Shown here: positions 18,473 through 27,278 of the stretch, in pieces | Position numbering within the stretch: the first letter of the stretch is position 1 | Layout of the letters: every line of letters starts with the position of its first letter | Assembly (NCBI GenBank): GCA_013299115.1 | Contig: JAAFKA010000005.1 | Location: forward strand, 172,064-236,063 | DNA from: Cytophagales bacterium | GTDB lineage: Bacteria; Bacteroidota; Bacteroidia; Cytophagales; Thermoflexibacteraceae | Direction: 5' to 3' | Length of the DNA: 64,000 bases | Translations under genes and position numbers: made by a program | The notes under the pieces: model-generated | The model's database searches: none | Told to the model about the DNA's origin: nothing | Seen by the model: only the letters and a program-made list of their open reading frames with translations

Positions 18473-18508
18473 AACTAACATTTCTCAAAGAAATGTTAGT
18501 TTTTTTGT
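18473..18508 (+). repeat. palindromic element B1 (terminator-like)
   Basis: AACTAACATTTCT-CAA-AGAAATGTTAGTT, a perfect 13-bp stem with a 3-nt loop, followed by T7. The same core occurs at 21035-21060, 56175-56203 and 57883-57911 (element family B). Here the T-run lets it serve as an intrinsic terminator for the upstream plus-strand gene. Confidence 0.75.
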
Positions 18509-18614
18509 TTCCAAACAAAAACCTACCAAAAATTTTAAAATCCTATTATTTTTTAGCAATTTTAAGGCTGTTTTCATTTCCTCTTGCAATAGTCATTTTA
18601 ACTTAAATCAAAAC

Positions 18615-20948
18615 ATGAAAAAACACATTTTTATTACTTTTTGTGCCTTACTTTCGTTGCTGAATTACCAGTCTGCGATGGCACAAAAATTAGAATCGAC
18701 AGACAGGTCGAAGTTCAGGCAATTAGGCACAGAACTTCCCACACCCAATACCTACCGCACAGCTTCGGGGGCACCAGGACACCAATATTGGCAGCAAAAA
18801 GCAGATTACGATATGCAGGTGGAAATAGATGACGAAAAACAAACCTTGACAGGCAAAGAAACCATTACCTACTACAACCAATCTCCCGATGCTTTGCAAT
18901 ATGTTTGGTTGCAAGTGGACCAAAATCTTTTTAGCAAAGAGTCGGACACTTACAAGACGCAAAATGCAAATTTGAAAGACAAATTGACTTTTGAGCAGTT
19001 GCAATACATGACTTCTGAATACGATTTTGAAGGAGGTTACAAAATTTCGGCAGTCAAAGATGCAGCCACAGGCACAGCCTTGCGTTACAGCATCAACAAA
19101 ACCATGATGCGAATAGAATTGCCCCGCACTTTGCCCTCCAGAGGTAGTTACAGTTTCAGCATAGATTGGAGTTTTAACATTGGTGACCAACTCAAAGTAG
19201 GTGGCAGGTCGGGCTACGAATATTTTGAAAAAGACAAAAATTATTTGTACGAAATAGCCCAATTTTTCCCTCGTATGGCAGTGTATGATGATGTAAATGG
19301 TTGGCAACACAAACAATTTTTGGGTCGTGGTGAGTTTGCCTTGACTTTTGGAGATTACAAAGTGGCTATTACCGTACCTGCCGACCATATTGTAGCTGGC
19401 GGCGGCGAATTGGTTAATGCAAACGAAGTATTGACCAAAGTACAACAAGAAAGATGGGCTAAAGCTCAAAAATCAGACAAACCTGTTGTGATTGTAACAC
19501 AAGAGGAAGCTACTGAAGCCGAAAAAAACAGAGCAAAAACCAAAAAAACTTGGAAATATGTAGCCAAAAATGTGCGTGATTTTGCCTTTGCCTCCTCTCG
19601 AAAATTCGTTTGGGACGCCATGAACACCAAAATTGGCGGTAAAAACATCATGGCTATGTCTTACTATCCAAAAGAAGGCAATCCTTTGTGGGGACAGTAC
19701 TCTACGGAGGTCGTAGCCCACACGTTGAAAGTCTATTCTAAACATACGATTGACTACCCCTATCCTGTTGCAATTTCAGTTCATGGACCCGTTTGGGGAA
19801 TGGAATATCCTATGATTTGCTTTAACGGAGGCAGACCCGAAGAAGATGGCACGTATTCAGACCGAATAAAATACGCCATGATTTCGGTTATTATGCACGA
19901 AGTTGGACATAATTTCTTCCCTATGATTATCAATTCAGACGAAAGACAATGGTCGTGGATGGACGAAGGTTTGAATACTTTTTGCCAATTTTTAACCGAA
20001 CAAGAATGGGACAGAAACTATCCTTGTCGCAGAGGTCCCGCAAGACTTATCACAGACTATATGAAAAGCTCACCCGACAACCTCGAGCCTATTATGACCA
20101 ACTCCGAGTCTATCAAACAATTTGGGAACAATGCTTACGCAAAACCTGCAACAGCCCTCAACATCTTGCGTGAAACGGTGATGGGTAGAGAATTATTTGA
20201 CTATGCTTTTAAGGAATATGCACGCCGTTGGGCTTTCAAACACCCTTCGCCTGCCGACTTTTTCCGCACCATGGAAGATGCTTCAGGTGTGGACTTAGAT
20301 TGGTTTTGGAGAGGTTGGTTTTACACGACTGAACCCGTAGATGTGGCAATAGAAAACATGACGGAGGCAAACGCCAATACGTTAAATCCCGAAGAACAAA
20401 CTGACGAGGCTGCACCCGCAGACATCACGAAAGAAAGAAACAAAACGGCTATTCCGCAAACAGCAGTGGAGGCAAATCCTGCATTGAAAGATTTTTACAA
20501 CAACGCAGAACCAGAAAAAGGCGTAAGTAATACCGAAAAAGCTATGTACCAGCAATACCTCAAAACCCTCAGCGAAGACGAGCAAAAAGTGGTGAAAGCT
20601 AAAAAATATTACTACCAAATTGATTTTGTGAACAAAGGTGGCTTGGTTACACCTGTCATTTTGGAGTTTGAGTATGAAGATGGTAGCAAAGAAGTGGTGC
20701 GAATACCTGCTGAACTTTGGCGAATGAACAACGAAAAAATTAGCAAGATTTTCCCCACAACCAAAAAGGTAAAATCCGTTAGTTTAGACCCTTATTTGGA
20801 AACAGCAGACATAGACCTAAGCAACAACAGTTTCCCTAAAAAAGCTGCCCCAACTAAGTTTGAGTTGTTTAGACAAAGGCAACAACCCCAAGAAAACCAG
20901 ATGCAACGCAAAAAAAGGGAGGAAACCAGTAAGCAAGGCATGAACTAA
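18615..20948 (+). CDS. M1 family zinc metallopeptidase (exported)
   Basis: 777-residue gluzincin peptidase with a signal peptide (cleavage near LLNYQSAMAQ, residue 24). Zinc site: His428-Glu429-x-x-His432 (HEVGH) and Glu451 in SWMDEGLNTF, exactly 19 residues on, the M1 spacing. The exopeptidase motif GxMEN is present as GMEYP, so strict aminopeptidase activity is uncertain. The N-terminal beta-sandwich (about residues 60-230) is typical. The C-terminal ~170 residues are charged and rich in Glu and Gln, without a T9SS tail. It probably acts in the periplasm or outer membrane on peptides. It is distinct from the second M1-family gene at 23466, which lacks these residues. Confidence 0.93.
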   Translation: MKKHIFITFCALLSLLNYQSAMAQKLESTDRSKFRQLGTELPTPNTYRTASGAPGHQYWQQKADYDMQVEIDDEKQTLTGKETITYYNQSPDALQYVWLQVDQNLFSKESDTYKTQNANLKDKLTFEQLQYMTSEYDFEGGYKISAVKDAATGTALRYSINKTMMRIELPRTLPSRGSYSFSIDWSFNIGDQLKVGGRSGYEYFEKDKNYLYEIAQFFPRMAVYDDVNGWQHKQFLGRGEFALTFGDYKVAITVPADHIVAGGGELVNANEVLTKVQQERWAKAQKSDKPVVIVTQEEATEAEKNRAKTKKTWKYVAKNVRDFAFASSRKFVWDAMNTKIGGKNIMAMSYYPKEGNPLWGQYSTEVVAHTLKVYSKHTIDYPYPVAISVHGPVWGMEYPMICFNGGRPEEDGTYSDRIKYAMISVIMHEVGHNFFPMIINSDERQWSWMDEGLNTFCQFLTEQEWDRNYPCRRGPARLITDYMKSSPDNLEPIMTNSESIKQFGNNAYAKPATALNILRETVMGRELFDYAFKEYARRWAFKHPSPADFFRTMEDASGVDLDWFWRGWFYTTEPVDVAIENMTEANANTLNPEEQTDEAAPADITKERNKTAIPQTAVEANPALKDFYNNAEPEKGVSNTEKAMYQQYLKTLSEDEQKVVKAKKYYYQIDFVNKGGLVTPVILEFEYEDGSKEVVRIPAELWRMNNEKISKIFPTTKKVKSVSLDPYLETADIDLSNNSFPKKAAPTKFELFRQRQQPQENQMQRKKREETSKQGMN

Positions 20949-21121
20949 TAATTTTGAATGTTTAATTTTGAATGTTTAATTTTGCCATTTTGAATATAGC
21001 AAAAAATCTGGTAGTGCAGAAACAATACTTAAAACTAACATTTCTTAAAGAAATGTTAGTTTTAAGTATTGTTTCTGCACTACTAAAAATCAAACATTCA
21101 AAATTAAACATCAGAAATTAT
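20948..21121. repeat. nested palindromic element B2
   Basis: A 174-bp structure that fills the convergent gap between the M1 gene and bshC. The inner part, 21011-21083, is a perfect 73-bp palindrome centred on 21047 whose core is the family B hairpin. The outer part is a second inverted repeat: ATGTTTAATTTTGAATGTTT at 20958-20977 and its exact complement at 21092-21111, extending at 28 of 30 positions to 20948 and 21121. The left outer arm also contains two tandem copies of a 14-bp unit. The element begins at the last base of the M1 stop codon. Confidence 0.9.
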
Positions 21122-21135
21122 TTTGCCCCAAATTA

Positions 21136-22716
21136 TCATTCCTCCAACACCACAAACCGCCAATCAAAAGGATTGAGTTGTTGGCTTACCGACTTCAAAA
21201 AGTTGGGATTGTTTAGCGAAAAACTTAAATAATTGTCTGTTCTTTCTTGCAGTCCTCCGTTGGGGCAAAGCCTTTGGTGCAAGGTTTCCAACTGCCTTAA
21301 ATCAGCCTCAAAACGCAGTTCTTGGGCTTTTTGCAACTTTTTTTGCAATTTTTCGGCTATTTTTTTCATTGCAACTTGCTGTGCCTTGCCGTATTTTTCA
21401 AGCGTGGCATCAGTTTTTTTCAACTTTTCGGTAATTTGTTCTCCTATCTGTTCCCACGCAGCCAATTCAGTTTCGATAGTCGTAGGATTTTGCAACACTT
21501 TTGCCAAATACATTTTCTTTAACTCCGCTGCCGATTGAAAAATGGCTGTGAATGGCAAGTGATTGGCTGTTAGTTTTGCCTGCAAATTGGCTTGGTCTTG
21601 TTTGGTAAGGTACAAAACGTGGTTGCGAGGCAACAACAAAGGAAATGGCACTTCGGCTTGGGTAAAAACTTCTTTGAGTTGCAACCAATAAGCCAATTCG
21701 CCAGGTCCACCTGTATAAGAAACATTGGGCAACAGGTGTTCTTGGTACAGAGGTCGCAAAACCACATTGGGGCTAAATTTTTGCGGTGCTGTTTCCAATA
21801 AAGCCAAAAAGTCGGCACTTGTCCATTGGAGGTCTGTATGCAAAACTTTGTAAACAACTTGTTCATTTTCAACCTCTTGTACTATTCTTTCTCTTACTTG
21901 GTGGTCTAAATAAAACAAATTAATTTCACGTGGATTGACTTGTATTTTGTATTGCAAAGCTGCCAACTGTTCAGAAGTTTGGGTCATGGCTTTGTAAGAA
22001 AACTGCGTAGTCAATTCTTTTTTGAGCAAAGGCGTAAAACTTTTTTTGAGCAAAGCATCATCTCCATCGATGATTACCAATCCTTCCGCCCCATAGAGTT
22101 CATTGACTATCCATCGTGTGGCTTCGGCTAAGGTGTTGGCTTTTTGGTAGGCTTTGGTTAGCAAACTATCCATTTCGGGGGCTTTTCGAGCCACTTCCAA
22201 TAAACTTTGCGGAGCAAAACGACCTACTGCCCCTTGCTGTTCGGCTTGCCACGTATATTTTTTGCCCCACAAACGAAAAAAACTAATTTCTTCGGCATCA
22301 TGGTCTTCGCTTGCCATCCAATAAACAGGCACAAAATTATAGTGCGGATATTTTTTTCGCAACTCGGCAGCAGCTTGTATAACGGTCATTATTTTGTAAT
22401 GAAAATACAAAGGACCTGTAAAAATATTGAGTTGATGCCCCGTAGTCAGCGTAAACGTATTGGGTTGGAGCAAAAGGTCTAAGGCTATTTTGGGAGGGTG
22501 GGCAGTAGTGCTATACTGCTCGGTCAGGGCTTGGTGCAACAGTTGGCGTTGGGCTGCGGTGTAGTGGTTGGCTTTTTGCTGTGCCTGTTTCTCAAAATTT
22601 TCTATCGTGGGACTACAAGCATAAAAAGGCAATAGTTGGGGTTTTTGTTGGATATAATCCAAAAAAATAGGCTCGAATTTTTGAGTAGCCTCAAAATCTA
22701 TATAAAATTTGTTCAT
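21136..22716 (-). CDS. bshC: bacillithiol biosynthesis cysteine-adding enzyme BshC
   Basis: BshC is the putative ligase adding cysteine to GlcN-malate in the last step of bacillithiol synthesis. The 526-residue length is standard. Family signatures: TTGHQLNIFTGPLYFHYK (about residues 113-130), VPVYWMASEDHDAEEISFF (about 158-176) and PNVVLRPLYQE..PNVSYTGGPGELAYW (about 310-345); a coiled-coil region follows, and the protein ends with NPFDWRFVVLEE. It is cytoplasmic. bshA and bshB are not in this window; in Bacteroidota the bsh genes are commonly scattered. Its leader contains a 55-bp palindrome at 22741-22795. Confidence 0.95.
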   Translation of the reverse strand: MNKFYIDFEATQKFEPIFLDYIQQKPQLLPFYACSPTIENFEKQAQQKANHYTAAQRQLLHQALTEQYSTTAHPPKIALDLLLQPNTFTLTTGHQLNIFTGPLYFHYKIMTVIQAAAELRKKYPHYNFVPVYWMASEDHDAEEISFFRLWGKKYTWQAEQQGAVGRFAPQSLLEVARKAPEMDSLLTKAYQKANTLAEATRWIVNELYGAEGLVIIDGDDALLKKSFTPLLKKELTTQFSYKAMTQTSEQLAALQYKIQVNPREINLFYLDHQVRERIVQEVENEQVVYKVLHTDLQWTSADFLALLETAPQKFSPNVVLRPLYQEHLLPNVSYTGGPGELAYWLQLKEVFTQAEVPFPLLLPRNHVLYLTKQDQANLQAKLTANHLPFTAIFQSAAELKKMYLAKVLQNPTTIETELAAWEQIGEQITEKLKKTDATLEKYGKAQQVAMKKIAEKLQKKLQKAQELRFEADLRQLETLHQRLCPNGGLQERTDNYLSFSLNNPNFLKSVSQQLNPFDWRFVVLEE

Positions 22717-22740
22717 TGGTCAGTAAGCAAAGTTTTCAGT

Positions 22741-22795
22741 TGCTTGTGTTCTGTCATTACAAAGATGACATCTTTGTAATGGCAGAACACAAGCA
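22741..22795. repeat. 55-bp palindrome upstream of bshC
   Basis: Two 26-27-nt arms (GCTTGTGTTCTG.. and ..CAGAACACAAGC) around a central GATG-A-CATC, with one mismatch. It lies 25 nt before the bshC start, in the leader of the minus-strand transcript, and contains the ACAAAGATG/CATCTTTGT core that resembles the inner hairpin of element family A. Confidence 0.85.
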
Positions 22796-22869
22796 ATATT
22801 TTTGTTTCAAAACTACTTTTTATTTGCTATAAGTTCGCAACAAATCAATTTTTTTTATAAAGGTAAAAA

Positions 22870-22904
22870 AAACTTGTCAAGTTTTTTTTAAACTTGACAA
22901 GTTT
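22870..22904. repeat. intergenic hairpin
   Basis: AAACTTGTCAAGTTT, a 5-nt T loop, then the exact complement AAACTTGACAAGTTT. The stem can also fold within each arm (CTTGTCAAG). It lies between bshC and the small membrane gene. For the minus-strand gene ending at 22965 it could mark the transcript end. Confidence 0.7.
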
Positions 22905-22964
22905 GCATCAAAACACTTATCAGACAATTTGCAAGTGTTGGCTAAGTGGGTGCTTATTTGAACA

Positions 22965-23192
22965 TTAAGCCCTTGCTTTGGAGAATTTGGCAATAGCAAA
23001 AATGATTATTGCCATAAAAGCTAAAATCACAGCCACGCCTGCTGCCCCCATCAAGCCTCTTTCATGAGTGCCTTGAGAAATATCAATAATTTTGCCCTTC
23101 AAAAACAAAGTGATGAGCAAACCTGATGTCATGCTCACGAACAGCATAAGAATCATGTTTTTTGTTTCTACTTTTTTTACTTGCTTTTCCAT
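22965..23192 (-). CDS. small two-TM membrane protein
   Basis: Unrecognised 75-residue protein. A short basic head (MEKQVKKVETKN) is followed by two hydrophobic segments, about residues 12-32 and 47-67, joined by a polar loop (KGKIIDISQGTHERG), and a basic tail (KFSKARA). This suggests a small inner-membrane protein. The start at 23192 is chosen because the 30 residues upstream in frame are Cys/Tyr-rich and not membrane-like. It diverges from the M1-like gene, whose promoter lies at 23411-23439. Confidence 0.6.
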   Translation of the reverse strand: MEKQVKKVETKNMILMLFVSMTSGLLITLFLKGKIIDISQGTHERGLMGAAGVAVILAFMAIIIFAIAKFSKARA

Positions 23193-23410
23193 GCTTGTGT
23201 CAGTTATAGTTTGCAGACAACAATAGGCTGCCTGCATATTTTGTAAGAATTTTAAATTGCAATAACCATAAAGATTGTGCATTGCAAAACAAAGATACGC
23301 AAAAAGTAGGGATTTTGTTTGTCAAATCCTGCTAATTTTTTAACTTGGGTAGATAGAAATTCTACTTTGGCTATCTATTTTTTTGGCTGAATATGTCTAA
23401 TTCTTGTCCT

Positions 23411-23439
23411 TTTGTTGTGGCTATTTGTATCTAATTTTG
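23411..23439 (+). promoter_or_regulatory. promoter for the M1-like pseudoenzyme gene
   Basis: TTTG at 23411-23414, a 17-nt spacer, then TAATTTTG at 23432-23439, an exact TAnnTTTG. Transcription would start near 23446, 20 nt before the ATG. Confidence 0.6.
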
Positions 23440-23465
23440 TCACCAATAGTAAACTCAACAAAAAA

Positions 23466-26000
23466 ATGAAAAAAATATTTTTGCTCATTCTTCTATTTTG
23501 CTTGCCTTTTTTGCTTGCAGCACAACAAATAGACGTAAAACACCTAACCCTCAATCTTTCTTTCGATTGGCAGAAAAAACAGGCAAAAGGCACAGCAGAA
23601 CTGACGATTGCTATGTTGCAAGCAAGTAACAAAATAGCCTTAGATGCAGCTTTTTTGGGCATACAAAGCATTTCGGCAAATAAGCAAAACCTACAATTTC
23701 AGTACAAAGGCGACAATACAGCCAAAAATTTGGAAATTGCCTTAGACAAAACCTACAAGGCAAATGAAGTGGTAAAACTAACCATTGTTTACCACACCAA
23801 ACACGAAAACCGAGCAGACCCCAACGCCATTTGGGGGAGCTTTGGCAAAGGGCTGCGGTTTCAACAGCCTACCTCCACCACACCTACCAAACGCAAGCAA
23901 ATTTGGAGTAGTGGGCAACCCGATGGCAACAGCTATTGGTTTCCTTGCAATTTGGACATTGCAGACCTACACACAACTGAAATCATAACAACCGTAGAAA
24001 AACCTTTGCAAGTAATTAGCAATGGAAATCTTAGTAAAACTATTGATAATCAAGACAATACAAGAACTTTTTATTACCAAACAGACCAACCTTTTCCGAG
24101 TTATTTGGTGTCTATTGTAGTTGGAGAATATACCAATGTGATGCAAAAAAGTGGTTCGACAATTATCAACAACTTCGGTTATCCTCACGAAAAAGAGGCT
24201 GTTGCAGCCACCGTTGAGTTGCTGCCCGATATGATGAAGTTTTTGGAAACTAAAACAGGCTATGCTTATCCGTTCAAAACATACAGCCAAGTGGTGGTGC
24301 AAGATTATCCTTTCCCCGGTTTGGTGGGGCAACATTCGGCTACTTTGCTCTCCGACAATTACATAGACGACTATGGTGTACATAAAGATTTCAAATATTT
24401 GTGGGACGGCGTGGCAATGCAAGCCCTTGCTAATCAATGGTTTGGCAATTTGATTATGCCCAAATCGTGGAATGACGTTTGGCTGAACAATGCTTTTGCC
24501 CAATATTTTGCAGGTTTATACACTGCCAAATCCAATGGCAATGCCGAATATTTGCTTTGGTATTATCCTTTCGAAAAAGGAGCTGTGATGGGAGATTGGA
24601 ACGGGGGCAACATTCACCCCATAGTGCCAAAAGAAGTGCCGAATGACAAAATTGGTGGTTTTGCTACGGATACCTATTCTAAATTTCGGGGAGCATTGGT
24701 GCTGCGAATGTTGGCAGACGAAATGGGCGAAGAAAATTGGTGGAAAACAGTGCAGCATTTCGTCAAAAACAATGCGTACAAACAGGTTAGCACCAAAGAT
24801 TTTCAAAATTCGGTGGAAAAAGTGAGTGGAAAATCTTATCAATGGTTTTTCGACCAATGGTTTTACAAAATTGGCTTGCCAAAATTTGAAGTAACCACTA
24901 CGTACAACGCCGCCGCCAAGCAACTTGCTTTGGTAGTGAAACAAGTACAAAGCCAAGAAAATAAGACTATTTATGAACAAGTTGCTTACTTTGAGGGCAA
25001 AATCAATGTGGAAATAGATGGCAAAATTGAAACTATTGTGTTGAAACCTCAACAAGAAAATACCTTTCAATTTGGCTGCCCAACAGCCCCAGCTTTTGTA
25101 AACTTTAATGTAGAGCAAACCTTTTTTTGCGAAACTACTTTTAAAAAATCACAAGCAGAATATTTAGCCCAATTACCAACAAGCAAGGATGCTTTTGCCA
25201 AAAGAGATGCTCTCAATAATTTGGTTACAATAGCCAATGACAGCACCACCACATTGGCAGACAAAACCAAAATCATGGAGGTTTTGAGCAACGAAGTAAA
25301 ATCAAAATTGTATTGGCGACAAAAAATGGTTGCATTGGGGGCTTTGTCCAGAATTTCTGCTGCACAAAATAACGAAAAAGTTGTTGCCTTGCTCAAAGAG
25401 GTTATCCAAAACGAAACAGGTTGGTTGAAAAGCACCGCAGTCAGTATTTTGGGAAATTCGGCAGATGCAGCCCATACAGACTTGTATATCAGCTTGTTAA
25501 AAGACGAAAGTGATAGAGTCATCAACTCCGCAGCCAACGCCTTGGGCAAAACCAAAAGCCCCAAAGCCTTTGCGGTGCTGATGAATTTGGAAAAGCACCC
25601 TTCGTGGAAAAACCAAAGCCGAATCAGTGCCTTAAATGGTTTGCAAAATTTGGGAGATGCCAACGCAACGGACTATGCCCTGAAATGTTTGGCAGACAAA
25701 GAGGCAGCCCGTTGGTATTTGGCTACGCCTGTGTGGGATTATCCTTTTGCAGCCGTCAATACCTTAGTGGCGTTGGGTAAAGCAGAGTTAGGCTATACAA
25801 TGCTATTGGAAAGACTAAAAAAATCTTTGCCCGACAATGATTTGAACGACATTTTCCAAAATGTGCAGTTGATTAATTTGCTCAAAGATGCAAGGGCAAA
25901 AGAAATTTATCCTTTGCTGAAAGACAAATTTAAAGAGGAGGCAACGGTGTTGGAAGCCATAACGAATTACGAAAACCAATTTTTGGAAAGCCTGAAATAA
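23466..26000 (+). CDS. M1-family protein lacking the zinc site (probable pseudoenzyme), HEAT-repeat C-terminus
   Basis: 844-residue exported protein; signal peptide MKKIFLLILLFCLPFLLAAQ. The fold is clearly that of M1 aminopeptidases: N-terminal beta-sandwich, then a catalytic-domain stretch with QWFGNLIMPKSWNDVWLN. But where active enzymes have HExxH, residues 319-323 read QALAN, and the third ligand Glu of WLNEG is Asn342 (WLNNAF). The GxMEN exopeptidase loop is also absent (GLVGQHSATL). All three zinc ligands and the catalytic Glu are therefore replaced, while surrounding residues are kept and the reading frame is intact. The C-terminal part (about residues 560-800) consists of HEAT-like helical repeats. 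A binding or scaffold role is inferred. The start at 23466 is preferred over an upstream in-frame ATG because it gives a normal signal peptide and a 20-nt leader. Confidence 0.88.
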   Translation: MKKIFLLILLFCLPFLLAAQQIDVKHLTLNLSFDWQKKQAKGTAELTIAMLQASNKIALDAAFLGIQSISANKQNLQFQYKGDNTAKNLEIALDKTYKANEVVKLTIVYHTKHENRADPNAIWGSFGKGLRFQQPTSTTPTKRKQIWSSGQPDGNSYWFPCNLDIADLHTTEIITTVEKPLQVISNGNLSKTIDNQDNTRTFYYQTDQPFPSYLVSIVVGEYTNVMQKSGSTIINNFGYPHEKEAVAATVELLPDMMKFLETKTGYAYPFKTYSQVVVQDYPFPGLVGQHSATLLSDNYIDDYGVHKDFKYLWDGVAMQALANQWFGNLIMPKSWNDVWLNNAFAQYFAGLYTAKSNGNAEYLLWYYPFEKGAVMGDWNGGNIHPIVPKEVPNDKIGGFATDTYSKFRGALVLRMLADEMGEENWWKTVQHFVKNNAYKQVSTKDFQNSVEKVSGKSYQWFFDQWFYKIGLPKFEVTTTYNAAAKQLALVVKQVQSQENKTIYEQVAYFEGKINVEIDGKIETIVLKPQQENTFQFGCPTAPAFVNFNVEQTFFCETTFKKSQAEYLAQLPTSKDAFAKRDALNNLVTIANDSTTTLADKTKIMEVLSNEVKSKLYWRQKMVALGALSRISAAQNNEKVVALLKEVIQNETGWLKSTAVSILGNSADAAHTDLYISLLKDESDRVINSAANALGKTKSPKAFAVLMNLEKHPSWKNQSRISALNGLQNLGDANATDYALKCLADKEAARWYLATPVWDYPFAAVNTLVALGKAELGYTMLLERLKKSLPDNDLNDIFQNVQLINLLKDARAKEIYPLLKDKFKEEATVLEAITNYENQFLESLK

Positions 26001-26020
26001 GAATTAATAAGTTGTTTAAT

Positions 26021-26117
26021 AGTGTAGTGTGGGCTTCAGCCCACATATTTTAACTCTGTAAATAAAATTTATTAGATTTTGATTATGCCGTGTGTGGGCT
26101 GAAGCCCACACTACACT
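26021..26117. repeat. double-hairpin element D1
   Basis: Left arm 26021-26045 and right arm 26093-26117 are exact 25-bp inverted repeats. Each arm also folds on itself (GTGGGCTTCAGCCCAC and GTGGGCTGAAGCCCAC). The 47-nt interior is AT-rich. The same plan, with a different sequence, is seen at 62881-62951. Confidence 0.9.
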
Positions 26118-26169
26118 CTAAATTTCAGTTTTTGGAAACCGAAATCACGCAACTAAAAAGCCTAAAACA

Positions 26170-26625
26170 ATGAAAATCAAAAACAAATACCAACCTCGCC
26201 CCATTCGTTTTGTGGAGTTGTTTGAAGTTGAAAATTGGACTATCAAAATTTATAGCATCTCCATTGTTAATGAATTGGTAAGTGCAGAAAATCTCCACCA
26301 CGCCAAAGCAAATTTGCAGGCGTGGTTAGAAAAAAGCAAAGCCTATGATTTGGAAACCTACAACATTGCCACGCTGATACTCCACGAGGGCAAAGAAGGC
26401 TGTTTTGCTATCATTAATTGGTGGATAGATGACAATATGTTGCAAAACTTTGTCTATCTGAAACCAAACGGAGAAAATGAATACAGACTCTATTCGCAAG
26501 ACGGCATGGCAACCTGCGTGTGGGAAATGGAAATCTGGTGGCACGAAAGAAATGCGTGGGTCAAGCACGTGCTGATGAAAAACGAAAAACCCGATTTTGA
26601 AAGTTATTTGAAGGAACAACTATAA
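26170..26625 (+). CDS. conserved-looking cytoplasmic protein, unknown function
   Basis: I do not recognise this 151-residue protein. It has no signal peptide or membrane segment. It is rich in Trp and aromatic residues (INWWIDDN, WEMEIWWHERNAWVKHV) and has an alternating pattern suggesting a mixed alpha/beta fold. The codon pattern resembles its neighbours and the frame is intact, so it is very probably real. It lies between element D1 and palindrome C1, upstream of the GNAT gene, in a run of small plus-strand genes. Confidence 0.7.
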   Translation: MKIKNKYQPRPIRFVELFEVENWTIKIYSISIVNELVSAENLHHAKANLQAWLEKSKAYDLETYNIATLILHEGKEGCFAIINWWIDDNMLQNFVYLKPNGENEYRLYSQDGMATCVWEMEIWWHERNAWVKHVLMKNEKPDFESYLKEQL

Positions 26626-26632
26626 TTATTTA

Positions 26633-26671
26633 GGTACGATTGTCAAGGTCTTCGACCATTGCCAACGTACC
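26633..26671 (+). repeat. palindromic element C1
   Basis: GGTACGATTGTCAAGGTC-TTC-GACCATTGCCAACGTACC: imperfect arms with single-base bulges. It starts 7 nt after the preceding stop codon and ends 27 nt before the GNAT start codon. Related copies are at 27155-27190, 27211-27250, 32869-32910, 59401-59438 and 59451-59584. Confidence 0.85.
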
Positions 26672-26698
26672 AACACTTAGACCAAAACACATAACACC

Positions 26699-27148
26699 AT
26701 GAACATTATCATCAGAGAAGCCACGCTTGGCGACTTAGAATCTATGACAGCCTTGTTTGATGCGTACAGGGTTTTCTACAAAAAAGAAAGTGATTTGCCC
26801 GCAGCCAAACAGTTTATTGCAGACCGAATGAAGAACAAAGAATCGGTGATTTTCATTGCCGAAACAGAGGGCATTGCTTGTGGCTACATACAACTTTTCC
26901 CCATTTTTTCATCGACCAAAATGCAACGCTATTGGTTGCTCAACGACCTTTTTGTGAGCAAAGACTATCGAAAAGGTGGCGTGGCAAGGCTGTTGCTCGA
27001 AAAAGGGAAGGAGTTTGCAAAAGAAACCAACTCGGCGGGCTATTATTTGGAAACGGCAACAGATAATTATGCAGCCAATCAGTTGTATGTGGCAGCAGGG
27101 CTGAAATTAGACGATACGCACAATTATTATTTGTTTGAAACCAAGTAA
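26699..27148 (+). CDS. GNAT family N-acetyltransferase
   Basis: 149-residue member of the Gcn5-related acetyltransferase superfamily; it would transfer an acetyl group from acetyl-CoA to an amine, substrate unknown. It begins IIIREATLGDLESM (beta1-alpha1). The acetyl-CoA-binding motif A region is LNDLFVSKDYRKGGVARLLLEKG (about residues 80-102), with the R-K-G-G-V-A pyrophosphate loop, followed by a motif B-like GYYLETATDNYAANQLYVAAGL. Of ordinary length, cytoplasmic. Element C1 lies immediately upstream and C2 immediately downstream. Confidence 0.9.
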   Translation: MNIIIREATLGDLESMTALFDAYRVFYKKESDLPAAKQFIADRMKNKESVIFIAETEGIACGYIQLFPIFSSTKMQRYWLLNDLFVSKDYRKGGVARLLLEKGKEFAKETNSAGYYLETATDNYAANQLYVAAGLKLDDTHNYYLFETK

Positions 27149-27154
27149 GTCATT

Positions 27155-27190
27155 TATGTTGGCAATGGTCGAAGACCTTGACAATCGTAC
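27155..27190 (-). repeat. palindromic element C2
   Basis: TATGTTGGCAATGGTC-GAA-GACCTTGACAATCGTAC, the reverse orientation of C1. It begins 6 nt after the GNAT stop codon and forms a head-to-head pair with C3 across a 20-nt spacer. Confidence 0.85.
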
Positions 27191-27210
27191 TAAGTACCCA
27201 CACCATTTTT

Positions 27211-27250
27211 ATACGATTGTCAAGGTGCGAAAAGCACCATTGCCAACGTG
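27211..27250 (+). repeat. palindromic element C3
   Basis: ATACGATTGTCAAGGTGC-GAAAA-GCACCATTGCCAACGTG. The arms match C1 but the stem tip has changed from GGTC/GACC to GGTGC/GCACC, keeping the pairing. It ends 28 nt before the lipoprotein start codon. Confidence 0.85.
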
Positions 27251-27278
27251 GCTAAAACAACTTAAAAATCAAATACTT

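Noticed and set aside
26021..27250. CRISPR-like repeat array
   Set aside because: The repeats are palindromes of different families with irregular spacing and no spacers of constant length; no cas genes.
27135..27278. 48-codon N-terminal extension of the lipoprotein gene
   Set aside because: It would translate palindromes C2 and C3 and bury the signal peptide.
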